DNA of 64,000 nucleotides, taken from the NCBI RefSeq assembly GCF_002210095.1, contig NZ_AQQR01000004.1, positions 124,001-188,000 on the forward strand, given 5' to 3'. The notes under the pieces were generated by a model. It did no database searches and was not told the origin of the DNA. It saw nothing but the letters and a program-made list of their open reading frames with translations. Below, piece after piece: positions 56,569-64,000 of this stretch. The stretch's first letter is position 1, and the number at the start of each line of letters is the position of its first letter. The DNA is from Marinibacterium profundimaris (lineage in GTDB: Bacteria; Pseudomonadota; Alphaproteobacteria; Rhodobacterales; Rhodobacteraceae). The position numbers were made by a program, and so were the translations under genes.

Positions 56569-59500
56569 TCAGACCTTCCCTGCGCGCGGCCGTGCGGTGA
56601 TCCCGGCCACGATCCCCACCGCCAGCACGATCACCGCCGTGCCCAGCACGAAGAGCAGCAGCGCGGCCGACAGCGGCGGCATCGCGGCCAGCGCCGGCAG
56701 CCCGGTGCCCAGCGGCCAGGGCAGCGCACCGCTCAGCAGGGTCAGGCCGACGGTAAAGACCAGCCAGGCCCCGACCATGGCACAGGTCGCCATCATCGCG
56801 CGGGCGATGGGACGCGGCGCGCGGAAGACCCGCCGCAGCGCCGCGAAGGGCCGCGCCACATCCGCCTGCACCGCGATCAGCGCCGGCACCACCAGCAGCA
56901 CCAGCGCCATGCCGAAGCCAAGCCCGTAACACAGGGTGATCACCGTGGGCTTCAGGAACTGCGCCTGAACAGAGGTCTCGTACAGCAGCGGCGCCAGGCC
57001 CAGCACCGTGGTCAGCGTGGTCAGCAGCACCGGCCGCAACCGGTCCGACGTGCCGTCTATGATCGAGGGGACAAGCCCCCTGTCCTCGGCATATTCGTCG
57101 ATCGTGGTCACCAGCACGATGGAATCGTTGATGATGATCCCGGTCATGCCCAGCAGGCCCACCACCGTGAACATCGACAGCGGCACGCCCCAGATGTAAT
57201 GCCCCCAGATCGTGCCGACGAGGCCGAAAGGAATGATCGCCATGACGACAAGCGGCCGCGTCCAGCTGGCAAAGACCCAGGCCAGGGTCAGGTAGATCCC
57301 CGTCAGCGACAGGATCAGCCCTGTGCGCGCGTTCTCCAGGAACTCCCGCTCCTGCTCCGACAGGCCCGAGATCCGCCATTCCACCTGCCGCTCCTCGGCG
57401 ATCTTCGGCAGGATCTCCTCCTCCAGCGCGCGGCTGATTTCCTCGGCGCGGGCCGGATCGTCCTCGGACACGTCGCCCGTGACCGAGATCAGCCGCAGCC
57501 CGTTCTCGCGCCGCACGGTGGAAAAGCCCGAGCGGCTTTCGACCGTGACGATATCCGACAGCGGCACGTAGGTGCCCGACGGCGTGCGCATCCGGGTGCG
57601 GTCAAGGAAATCGGCGGTCAGCTCGCCCTCGGGCAGCTCCACCCGGATCGCGGCCGAGCGCGGGCCGTCGGGATAGGTGGCCGCCTCGATCCCGTTGAGC
57701 CTGGCGCGCAGCGCGCGGCCCAGGCTGTCAATGGTGAAGCCCAGTGCCTGCCCCTGCGGCGTAAGGTCGAGGATCAGCTCTTCCTTGTCATAGGCCAGGT
57801 TGTCCTGCACCGCCGACACCTCGGGATAGCGGCTGACGGCCTGCTTCAGGTCCTCGGCGGCGTCCTTCAGGGTCTGCACCTCGGCGCCATAGAACTGCAC
57901 GTCGAGCGAATCGCCACCGGGCCCGGACCGCCAGCCGCGGAACGACACGGTCTCGGCCTTCGGGTGATTGACGACCTCCTCCTGCAGATCGGCCACGAAG
58001 GCAAAGCTGGAATAGGGCCGGCGGTCGGGGTCGATCAGCTCGATCGAGATCGCGCCCAGCTGGTCGGCATCCTTGCTGTCGGCACCGGAGAGACCTCGCC
58101 CGGCGTTCCCGCCGATCTCGGCCATCACGTAATCCAGCGGGTTCACGCCGTGCTCTTCCTCGTAGCGGGCGGCGACGGCGTTGGTGGCGCGCTGCATCTC
58201 GCGCATCATCTCCAGCGTGTCGGCGCGGGTGGCGCCCTCGGCCATGGCGAAATTGCCGGTGATCGAGCCCTGTTCCGGCGCGTTGAAGAAGCGCCACTGC
58301 ACCTCGCCAGTGAAGAACATCGACACCATCGACGCCAGCAGGGCGACCGCGCCGGCCAGCACCACGTAGCGGCCCCGGATCACCCAGACCATCAGCGGCC
58401 GGAACAGCGTGTCACGGACCCAGCGGAAGCCACGGTTCACCATGCGGTTGGGCCAGTCGTACCAATGCTCTTTCGCGGAATGGGCCACGGCGTGGGACAT
58501 GTGGTTCGGCAGGATCAGGAAACATTCCACCAGCGAGGCGGCCAGCACCACGATCACGGTAAAGGGGATGTCCTGAATCAGGTCGCCGAACCGCCCGCCG
58601 ATGGCGGTCAGCCCGAAGAAGGCGATGGTGGTGGTCAGCGTCGCCGAGAACACCGGCATCGACATCTTCTGCGCCGCGCGTTCGGCGGCGACGACAGGGT
58701 GTTCGCCCAGCTTGCGGGCGCGGAAATCGGCATGCTCACCCACCACGATGGCGTCGTCCACGACGATGCCCAGCGTGATGATCAGGCCGAAGAGCGAGAT
58801 CATGTTGATCGTGATCCCGAAGATGAACATCAGCGCGATCGCCGCGAACATCGCCGCCGGGATCCCGGCCGCCACCCAGAAGGCGATCCGCGCGTTCAGG
58901 AACAGGAACAGCAGCAGAACCACCAGCCCCAGCCCCATCACCCCGTTGTCCACCAGGATATCCAGCCGCTCGGTGATCGCCTCGGCCTGGGTGCGGATCA
59001 GCTCCAGCGTGACACCCTGCGGCATCGAGGCCTGCATCTGCTCGATCACCTGCTCGACGACGTGCTGCACCTCGATGGAATCGCCGGTGTCGGACCGGTC
59101 GATGCGAAGCGAGACAGCGGGGTCGTCGGCCACGAAATAGGCGCGCTCGCGGTCCGTGCCCTCGACCCGGATGGTGGCCACGTCGCCGATGGTCAGGGCG
59201 GAATTGTCGGGGTTCGACCGCAGCACGATGGATTGAATCTCCTCCGCGCTGCGCTTTTCGACCCCGGTGCGGACCCGGGCATTGGCGCCGGTGATGTCGC
59301 CGGCCGGGTCGGCGTTGACCTCGCCGGCGATGGCCGTCGCGATCTCTTCCATGGTGATGTCATGGGCGATCAGGTTGACCGAGGGCACCTCGACGATGGT
59401 TTCCGGCGCGGCGACGCCCTGGATCGTGGTGCGCGTGACGCCCACCGCGAACAGCCGCGTGACCAGCTCGTCGGCATAAAGGCCCAGCTGCTGCGGGGTG

Positions 59501-59961
59501 ACCGGGCCGGTGATGACCACGTCGGTCACCCGCTCGGCCCAGGCGCCGCGGCGCACCTCGGGATCGTCGGCCTCTTCGGGCAGGGTGGTGACCGCATCGA
59601 TCGCCGTCTGCACCTCGTCTGCGGCGCGGGACATGTCCCAGCCGGGTTCGAACTCCAGCACGATCGTGGCCGCCCCCTCGCGCGAGGTCGCGTTGGAGCT
59701 TTCGACCCCCTCCACCGCCAGCAGCGAGGGTTCCAGCACCTGCACGATGGCGCCGTCCACGTCCTCGGGGCCCGCCCCTTCCCAGGTGACCGAGACCGAG
59801 ACGCTGTCGATCACCACGTCCGGGAAGAACTGCGTCCGCATGTTGGGGATCGCAGCGGTGCCCAGCACCAGCAGCACCGCAAGCAACAGGTTCGCCGCCG
59901 TGCGGTGACGGGTGAAATACGACAGGATCCCGCCGGCGGCGGGCGGCAGGTTGCGCAGCAC
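56569..59961 (-). CDS. RND efflux transporter, inner-membrane pump
   Basis: A 1130-residue resistance-nodulation-division permease. Two sets of six core helices; the proton-relay pair is in GIVVDDAIVVGEH (helix 4), and GIIINDSIVLVTTIDEYAED is in the second half. TM1 (TAANLLLAVLLVLGTAAIPN) begins near residue 22. About 100 extra residues at the C-terminus carry two additional helices beyond the usual RND end. The GTG start at 59961 has GGGAGG eight bases ahead and lies four bases after the adaptor stop. Substrates unknown; no outer-membrane channel gene is present nearby. Confidence 0.9.
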   Translation of the reverse strand: MLRNLPPAAGGILSYFTRHRTAANLLLAVLLVLGTAAIPNMRTQFFPDVVIDSVSVSVTWEGAGPEDVDGAIVQVLEPSLLAVEGVESSNATSREGAATIVLEFEPGWDMSRAADEVQTAIDAVTTLPEEADDPEVRRGAWAERVTDVVITGPVTPQQLGLYADELVTRLFAVGVTRTTIQGVAAPETIVEVPSVNLIAHDITMEEIATAIAGEVNADPAGDITGANARVRTGVEKRSAEEIQSIVLRSNPDNSALTIGDVATIRVEGTDRERAYFVADDPAVSLRIDRSDTGDSIEVQHVVEQVIEQMQASMPQGVTLELIRTQAEAITERLDILVDNGVMGLGLVVLLLFLFLNARIAFWVAAGIPAAMFAAIALMFIFGITINMISLFGLIITLGIVVDDAIVVGEHADFRARKLGEHPVVAAERAAQKMSMPVFSATLTTTIAFFGLTAIGGRFGDLIQDIPFTVIVVLAASLVECFLILPNHMSHAVAHSAKEHWYDWPNRMVNRGFRWVRDTLFRPLMVWVIRGRYVVLAGAVALLASMVSMFFTGEVQWRFFNAPEQGSITGNFAMAEGATRADTLEMMREMQRATNAVAARYEEEHGVNPLDYVMAEIGGNAGRGLSGADSKDADQLGAISIELIDPDRRPYSSFAFVADLQEEVVNHPKAETVSFRGWRSGPGGDSLDVQFYGAEVQTLKDAAEDLKQAVSRYPEVSAVQDNLAYDKEELILDLTPQGQALGFTIDSLGRALRARLNGIEAATYPDGPRSAAIRVELPEGELTADFLDRTRMRTPSGTYVPLSDIVTVESRSGFSTVRRENGLRLISVTGDVSEDDPARAEEISRALEEEILPKIAEERQVEWRISGLSEQEREFLENARTGLILSLTGIYLTLAWVFASWTRPLVVMAIIPFGLVGTIWGHYIWGVPLSMFTVVGLLGMTGIIINDSIVLVTTIDEYAEDRGLVPSIIDGTSDRLRPVLLTTLTTVLGLAPLLYETSVQAQFLKPTVITLCYGLGFGMALVLLVVPALIAVQADVARPFAALRRVFRAPRPIARAMMATCAMVGAWLVFTVGLTLLSGALPWPLGTGLPALAAMPPLSAALLLFVLGTAVIVLAVGIVAGITARPRAGKV

Positions 59962-59965
59962 GGGC

Positions 59966-61585
59966 TTAGCCTCCCATCCGGGATTCGATGCGCTGGACGA
60001 CCGGTTCGGGCACCTCGTCCTGCTGCAGGGCGCCCAGCAGGCGCGCCTTCACATCCTCGGGCATGCGCTTGTTGTCGGTCACGAAGGCCACCAGTCGCGC
60101 GCGCCGCTCGTCGCTGAGCTTCAGCATCGACGGGCCGATCGACAGCTGGTTTCCCGGCACGGCGGAGGAAAGATCGACGGCGCCGTCCGGCTGCGCGTCA
60201 CCGTCGGGCCTGTCCGCGACTGGCGTGTCCGCCTTCGACGCGTCCCCGTCCGGCGCGGCGTCGGCCCGGGCGCTGGTGCCGGCCTCGGCCTGCTGCTCGG
60301 CCCCGGTATCCGCCGCCTCGTTGCGGATCGGGCGCACCCGGATCCCCGGGCCCAGCAACTGGGTCCGGCCCACGACGACCTCGCGCCCCGCCAGTCCCGC
60401 GCCGCGCAGCAGCACGGCGTCGCCCTGGCGGCGCACCAGTGTCACCGGCAGCACATCCAGGCGATCCTCGCCCTGCAGCACCAGCACCGTGCCGCCCGCA
60501 TCCAGCACCGAGGCCGGCAGGCGCACGATGTTGTCCAGCGGCGGCTCTTCGACATGGACGGTGACGAAATCTCCGGGCTTGAAACCCGGCGCCGCGCCAA
60601 GCCGCGCGAACAAAAGCCGCCCCGACTGCCCCTCGCCCACTGCCGCGCTGTCGCGGCTGATGCGGCCCTCGGCCATCAGGTCGACGCCGGCGATGTTCAG
60701 CGACACGCGCACCGGCGCGTCCAGCAGGCTGCCGTCTTCGTCCAAAAGGCGCACGTATTGCGCGGTGGAAATGCGAAAGGCGACCTCCAGCTGTTCGGGA
60801 TCCACCAGGCTGGCGATGCGTTCGTTAAGCTGCACCAGCCGGCCCTCGACCAGGGTGACCTCGCTCAGCGTGCCGTCGTAGGGCGCGGTAAGGCGGGTGT
60901 CTTCCAGGTCACGCTCGGCGGTGCGCCGGGCGACCCGGGCACGCGCCAGCGTGGTCTGCGCCTGGTCCACGCGGGCCTCGGCCTGGGCCACGGACATGCG
61001 GCTGGCCAGCACCGATTGCCGGGCCTGCGCGGCGGCCAGCTCGGCCGATTCCACCGTGGTCGCGGTGCCCACGCCCCGGTCCGACAGGTCCAGCTGGCGC
61101 TGGTAGGCCCGTTCGCGCAGCGCGGACTGGTCGCGCGCGGCTTCCAGCTCGTCGCGGGCCAGGATCAGGCCGCGATCGGCGTCGCGCACCTCGGCCTCGG
61201 CATCGAGCATGTCGCTTTGCGCCCGGTCCAGCGCCCCCTCGGCATCGGCCGGGTCCACCTGCATCAGCAGCTCGCCGGCCGTGACGGTGCCGCCTTCCAC
61301 GAAGCTCTCGGCCAGGTAGGTCACCCGCCCCTGCGAGGCGGCGCGCAGTTCCAGCGTGCGGCGGCTCTGGACCTCGCCGAAGGCCTCGAGGATCGGCGTG
61401 ACGGTTTCCGGCCGGGCGGTCTGCAGGTTGACGGCAAAGACCCGCTCCTGCGCCTGCGGCGGGCGGACCTCCTGGCTCATGCGCTCCTGCACCGCGCTGA
61501 CGATCACCTGACCGGAATAGATCAGAAGCGCCAGCGTAAGCGCCGCCAGGAACACGCCGACAAGGCTTTGTCGCAAGAATTTCAT
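59966..61585 (-). CDS. RND efflux periplasmic adaptor (HlyD/MFP family)
   Basis: A 539-residue membrane-fusion protein. N-terminal anchor helix (SLVGVFLAALTLALLIYSG), then beta-barrel, lipoyl and coiled-coil parts: LELRAASQGRVTYLAES, a long hairpin of two helices (ALDRAQSDMLDAEAEVRDAD and AAAQARQSVLASRMSVAQAE), then DTRLTAPYDGTLSEV. After about residue 430 there is an acidic Asp/Ala-rich linker and a helical tail of 70 residues that ordinary adaptors lack. Cotranscribed with the pump from the promoter at 61648. Confidence 0.9.
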   Translation of the reverse strand: MKFLRQSLVGVFLAALTLALLIYSGQVIVSAVQERMSQEVRPPQAQERVFAVNLQTARPETVTPILEAFGEVQSRRTLELRAASQGRVTYLAESFVEGGTVTAGELLMQVDPADAEGALDRAQSDMLDAEAEVRDADRGLILARDELEAARDQSALRERAYQRQLDLSDRGVGTATTVESAELAAAQARQSVLASRMSVAQAEARVDQAQTTLARARVARRTAERDLEDTRLTAPYDGTLSEVTLVEGRLVQLNERIASLVDPEQLEVAFRISTAQYVRLLDEDGSLLDAPVRVSLNIAGVDLMAEGRISRDSAAVGEGQSGRLLFARLGAAPGFKPGDFVTVHVEEPPLDNIVRLPASVLDAGGTVLVLQGEDRLDVLPVTLVRRQGDAVLLRGAGLAGREVVVGRTQLLGPGIRVRPIRNEAADTGAEQQAEAGTSARADAAPDGDASKADTPVADRPDGDAQPDGAVDLSSAVPGNQLSIGPSMLKLSDERRARLVAFVTDNKRMPEDVKARLLGALQQDEVPEPVVQRIESRMGG

Positions 61586-61625
61586 AACCGACTTCCCTCG
61601 GCCCCGGAGCCGAATTCACTGGTAC

Positions 61626-61640
61626 GATCCCGCGGGGATC
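61626..61640. promoter_or_regulatory. Palindrome at the RND operon start
   Basis: GATCCC, GCG, GGGATC, directly downstream of the predicted -10 box, where a repressor would block transcription. Partial outer symmetry (CACTG and CAGTG) extends it. A TetR- or MarR-type operator is likely but no such gene is adjacent. Confidence 0.45.
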
Positions 61641-61647
61641 AGTGGAG

Positions 61648-61677
61648 ATTATACCAAGTAACGCGCCGGCCCGTCAT
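61648..61677 (-). promoter_or_regulatory. Promoter of the RND efflux operon
   Basis: On the minus strand ATGACG, 18 bases, TATAAT (perfect -10). The -35 overlaps the stop codon of moaB. The start of transcription would fall near 61641, 56 bases ahead of the adaptor start codon. The strongest promoter by eye in this window. Confidence 0.6.
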
Positions 61678-62216
61678 TTCCGTCGCAGATGTTCGTCCAA
61701 TCTTGGAAAAATCTCGACAAAATTGCAGGGGCGGTGCCGGAAATCCAGCTGGCGGCCCAGGATTTCGTCCCAGGCGTCCTTGCAGGCGCCGGGGCTGCCG
61801 GGCAGCGCGAAGAGATAGGTGCCGCCCGCCACGCCGCCGGTGGCGCGGCTTTGCACGGCGCTGGTGCCGATCTTCTGCATCGAAACGATGGTGAAGACCG
61901 TGCCGAAAGCGTCGATCTCCTTCTCGTAGACATCGCGATGCGCCTCGACGGTCACGTCGCGCCCCGTCAGCCCGGTGCCGCCGGTCGAGATCACCACGTC
62001 GATCTCCGGGTCCGCGATCCAGGCGCGCAGGCGGTCGGCGATGCGGTCGCGTTCGTCGGGGATGATCTCGCGCGCGGCAAGGATGTGGCCGGCCTCGGCG
62101 ATGCGGTCGACCAGCACCTGGCCCGAGCGGTCGTCGCCCGGCGTGCGGGTGTCGGAAACCGTCAGCACGGCGATGCGGACGGGGATGAACTCGCGGCTTT
62201 CGTCAATTCGGGACAT
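61674..62216 (-). CDS. moaB: Molybdenum cofactor biosynthesis protein MoaB
   Basis: A 180-residue MogA/MoaB-fold protein that adenylates molybdopterin. RIAVLTVSDTRTPGDDRSGQ near residue 14, ISTGGTGLTGRDVTVEA near 77 (the GGTG loop) and LFALPGSPGACKDAW near 141 are signatures. GGAGG precedes the chosen ATG. It is separate from the main cofactor operon, following the phosphoesterase by 54 bases and ending in the RND promoter. Confidence 0.93.
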   Translation of the reverse strand: MSRIDESREFIPVRIAVLTVSDTRTPGDDRSGQVLVDRIAEAGHILAAREIIPDERDRIADRLRAWIADPEIDVVISTGGTGLTGRDVTVEAHRDVYEKEIDAFGTVFTIVSMQKIGTSAVQSRATGGVAGGTYLFALPGSPGACKDAWDEILGRQLDFRHRPCNFVEIFPRLDEHLRRK

Positions 62217-62270
62217 CTGAACCTCCGGGCGCTGTCCGCTCATCCGCCCTGACAGGCGGCCTCGCCCCGA

Positions 62271-62870
62271 TCAGGGCGTGATCTCGAACATATGGCCCCC
62301 GGGGCCAAGGTTGACCACCTCGGTCGCGCCGATCATGCCGCGCTGACCCCAGCTGTCGTGGATATGGCCACAGACGGCAAGGCGCGGCTGGATCCGGCTT
62401 ATGGCGTCATGGATCGCGGTGGAGCCCACCGATTGCCCGGCCGAGGTGCGGTCGGCGATCCCCTTGGGCGGGGAATGGAACACGAGGATGTCGGCGGCCT
62501 CGCATCCCGCCAGCGCGGTGTCGGCCTGCGCCTCGGACATGTCGCAGGACCAGGGCCCGAAGGGCGTGACCGGGATGCCGTAGCCCAGGCCGAAGATCTT
62601 CAGCCCGCCGGCCTCGCAGCCCTCGCCATGCAGCACGGTGACACCCGGCCCGGTGGCGGCGCGCAGTTCGTCGGCGCTTTCGGCATTGCCGGGCACCGCG
62701 ATCATCGGCGCCTGCAGGCCGGCCAGCAGGGCCATCGCCTCGGGCAGGCCCTGGCGCATGTTGCAGAAATCCCCGGCGCCGATCACCAGATCGACATCGG
62801 CGCTGGCCGTCACCAGTGCGCGCGCCGCGGGCGCCGCCGCATGCAGGTCGGAAAAGGCGAGGATCTTCAT
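62271..62870 (-). CDS. Calcineurin-like metallophosphoesterase
   Basis: A 199-residue phosphoesterase. Motifs in order: FSDLHA (Asp8, His10), GAGDFCN, PGNAES, FHSPP and CGHIHDSWG. The third motif is normally G-N-H-E/D; here the His is replaced by Ala, which would be expected to weaken transition-state stabilisation. The family cleaves phosphoesters, often cyclic nucleotides, but the substrate is unknown. Between udg and moaB in one direction with short gaps. Confidence 0.85.
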   Translation of the reverse strand: MKILAFSDLHAAAPAARALVTASADVDLVIGAGDFCNMRQGLPEAMALLAGLQAPMIAVPGNAESADELRAATGPGVTVLHGEGCEAGGLKIFGLGYGIPVTPFGPWSCDMSEAQADTALAGCEAADILVFHSPPKGIADRTSAGQSVGSTAIHDAISRIQPRLAVCGHIHDSWGQRGMIGATEVVNLGPGGHMFEITP

Positions 62871-62912
62871 GGTCTCTCCTGTATGGCCGTCTGGCGCGGC
62901 GCGCCCCCGACC

Positions 62913-63686
62913 TTAGATGCCCAGCTTCGCGCGCAGCTCCAGCATGTCGGCCCACGCCTCGCGCTTGGCCTGCGGGTTGCGCAACAGATAGGCCGGGTGG
63001 AACATCGGCAAGGCCGGCCGATCCAGCGCCTGGTCCCAGCGCCCGCGCAGCCGCGTGATGCCGCGCTTGCCCAGCATCGCCTGGCACGAGATATTGCCCA
63101 TGATCACAAGCACCTCCGGCTTCGCCAGCCGCACATGCGCCTCGAGAAACGGTTTCATCATCGCGATCTCGTCCGGCTTCGGATCGCGGTTCTGCGGCGG
63201 CCGCCAGGGCAGCACGTTGGTGATATAGGCCGAGTCCGCCCGCGACAGGCCCACCGCCCCCAGCATCCGGTCCAGCAGCTGGCCGGCGCGGCCGACGAAA
63301 GGCTTGCCCTCGCGGTCCTCGTCGCGGCCCGGCGCCTCGCCGATGATCATCACCCGCGCGCCCGGCACCCCGTCGCAGAACACGGTCGACCGCGCGCCCT
63401 TCTTCAGCGCGCAGCCCTCGAACGCCTCGAGCGCGGCGCGCAGCTCTTCCAGCGAGCCGGCCGCGCGGGCCGCGCGCATGGCATCCTCGACCGGATCGGG
63501 CTCTGCCAGGGGCACCGGCACCCCCGGCCGCACGGACGGCGCCCCGGCCGCGGCCTTCTGGGGCGGCTTGCGCTGTTCCAGATCGTACCGGTTCACCGGC
63601 GCGTCGCAGATCGCCTCTGTCGCGCCCAGTTCCACCTGCCAGGCCAGCAGCGCCTCGGCCGCCTCGATATCCGGATAGATCCCCAT
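62913..63686 (-). CDS. Uracil-DNA glycosylase, family 4-like
   Basis: A 257-residue DNA repair glycosylase. A Pro-rich linker (residues about 37-70) precedes the catalytic domain, in which motif A is [17 protein letters not shown] and motif [12 protein letters not shown]. Family-4 enzymes bind a 4Fe-4S cluster through four Cys, but three of the four positions here are Phe (FEGC), Trp (PWRPP) and Met (EIAMM), so no cluster is expected. Activity is likely retained in such branches. First gene of udg-phosphoesterase-moaB. Confidence 0.85.
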   Translation of the reverse strand: MGIYPDIEAAEALLAWQVELGATEAICDAPVNRYDLEQRKPPQKAAAGAPSVRPGVPVPLAEPDPVEDAMRAARAAGSLEELRAALEAFEGCALKKGARSTVFCDGVPGARVMIIGEAPGRDEDREGKPFVGRAGQLLDRMLGAVGLSRADSAYITNVLPWRPPQNRDPKPDEIAMMKPFLEAHVRLAKPEVLVIMGNISCQAMLGKRGITRLRGRWDQALDRPALPMFHPAYLLRNPQAKREAWADMLELRAKLGI

Positions 63687-63808
63687 GGGTGCAAGCTATG
63701 CCCCCGCCCGTCCAAGGTAAATGGGCAGCCGCACTTATGGGGGCGCCGCACGGGCTTGCCGCCCCGGACCGGCCTTTCTATAACCGCCCCGTACCGGCGA
63801 GGGGCATC

Positions 63809-64000
63809 ATGAGTTTCACCGCAAAGCACCTGCTCGGCATCGAGCCGCTTCGACCCGAGGCGATCACCACGATCCTCGATCTGGCCGAGACCTACGTGGA
63901 TCTCAACCGCAGCGACACCAAGCGCAGCAATGCGCTGTCGGGGCTGACCCAGATCAACATGTTCTTCGAGAACTCGACCCGCACGCAGGCCAGTTTCGAA
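63809..64000 (+). CDS. pyrB: Aspartate carbamoyltransferase, N-terminal part
   Basis: The first 64 codons of PyrB, cut by the right edge. It begins [19 protein letters not shown] and ends at [13 protein letters not shown], the carbamoyl-phosphate binding motif S-T-R-T. The enzyme makes N-carbamoyl-aspartate in pyrimidine synthesis. AGGGG precedes the ATG. It is divergent from udg over 122 bp. pyrC would be expected next, outside the window. Confidence 0.95.
   Translation, partial: MSFTAKHLLGIEPLRPEAITTILDLAETYVDLNRSDTKRSNALSGLTQINMFFENSTRTQASFE

Noticed and set aside
56449-60117. A 1222-codon open frame on the plus strand
   Set aside because: Antisense to the RND pump gene; composition is Arg/His/Asp-rich without any motif.

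Overview
The window is a stretch of high-GC chromosome from an alphaproteobacterium of the order Rhodobacterales (Rhodobacter/Paracoccus/Roseobacter type). The basis is gene content and order: mdh, sucC, sucD, sucA, sucB and lpd together; ethylmalonyl-CoA-pathway genes (mesaconyl-CoA hydratase plus a malyl-CoA thioesterase-like lyase) at the left edge; phaA-phaB; the argH / small lipoprotein / lysA / DUF4175 neighbourhood; a 44-residue aa3-oxidase subunit IV; and intergenic repeats of a type I recall from this order. No rRNA, tRNA, IS element, prophage or CRISPR array is visible, so this looks like core chromosome. No wholly new multi-gene system stands out; the novelty is in small genes, domain fusions and intergenic structures.

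Layout. 1-2234 (minus): mcl2-like lyase, NnrU-like membrane protein, DUF1737 protein and mch as one tight operon. 2511-3891: two unknown genes and a TauE/SafE permease. 4100-16600: the TCA block, mdh then sucC-sucD-sucA-sucB-lpd, interrupted by a glycosyltransferase, an Ala/Gly/Ser-rich lipoprotein and a MAPEG protein, with a doubled palindromic operator ahead of sucC. 16735-20701: PPOX-fold flavoprotein, then ftsE-ftsX-plsC coupled by 4-nt overlaps, divergent from a zinc-ribbon membrane protein. 20896-27606: argH, LptM-like lipoprotein, DUF2834, lysA and DUF4175 on the minus strand, divergent from a TlpA-like thioredoxin. 27899-33893: an unknown gene, an EAL-domain protein, phaA-phaB, a new 51-residue ORF, a LysR regulator with an EamA exporter, and a DUF465 protein. 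33987-38846: trmN6-like, DUF2007, polyprenyl synthase, ispE and a TPR lipoprotein/secreted protein. 39087-42874: ETF-ubiquinone oxidoreductase, greA and a membrane protein.

42943-47519 (minus) is a molybdenum-cofactor operon: fdhD, an unknown 3-TM protein, mobA, mobB and a DUF429-like/MoeA fusion, every junction overlapping. 47575-54184 holds azlCD, a lipoprotein with an oxidase subunit IV gene, DUF6173, an MBL hydrolase, an acyl-CoA dehydrogenase and the Sua5/TsaC gene. 54366-56531: yqgE, a DsbD-like periplasmic protein and a Nudix hydrolase. 56569-61585: an RND pump with its adaptor behind a near-consensus promoter. 61674-64000: moaB, a phosphoesterase, a family-4-like uracil-DNA glycosylase and the start of pyrB.

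How the genes work together: mdh and the suc/lpd genes encode most of the oxidative half of the TCA cycle. The mch/mcl2 genes, phaAB and ETF-QO fit an organism that assimilates acetate or fatty acids through acetoacetyl-CoA and the ethylmalonyl-CoA pathway and stores carbon as polyhydroxybutyrate. The Moco genes support molybdoenzymes such as formate dehydrogenase, whose structural genes lie elsewhere. Very many junctions are ATGA or TGATG overlaps, so translational coupling is the rule.
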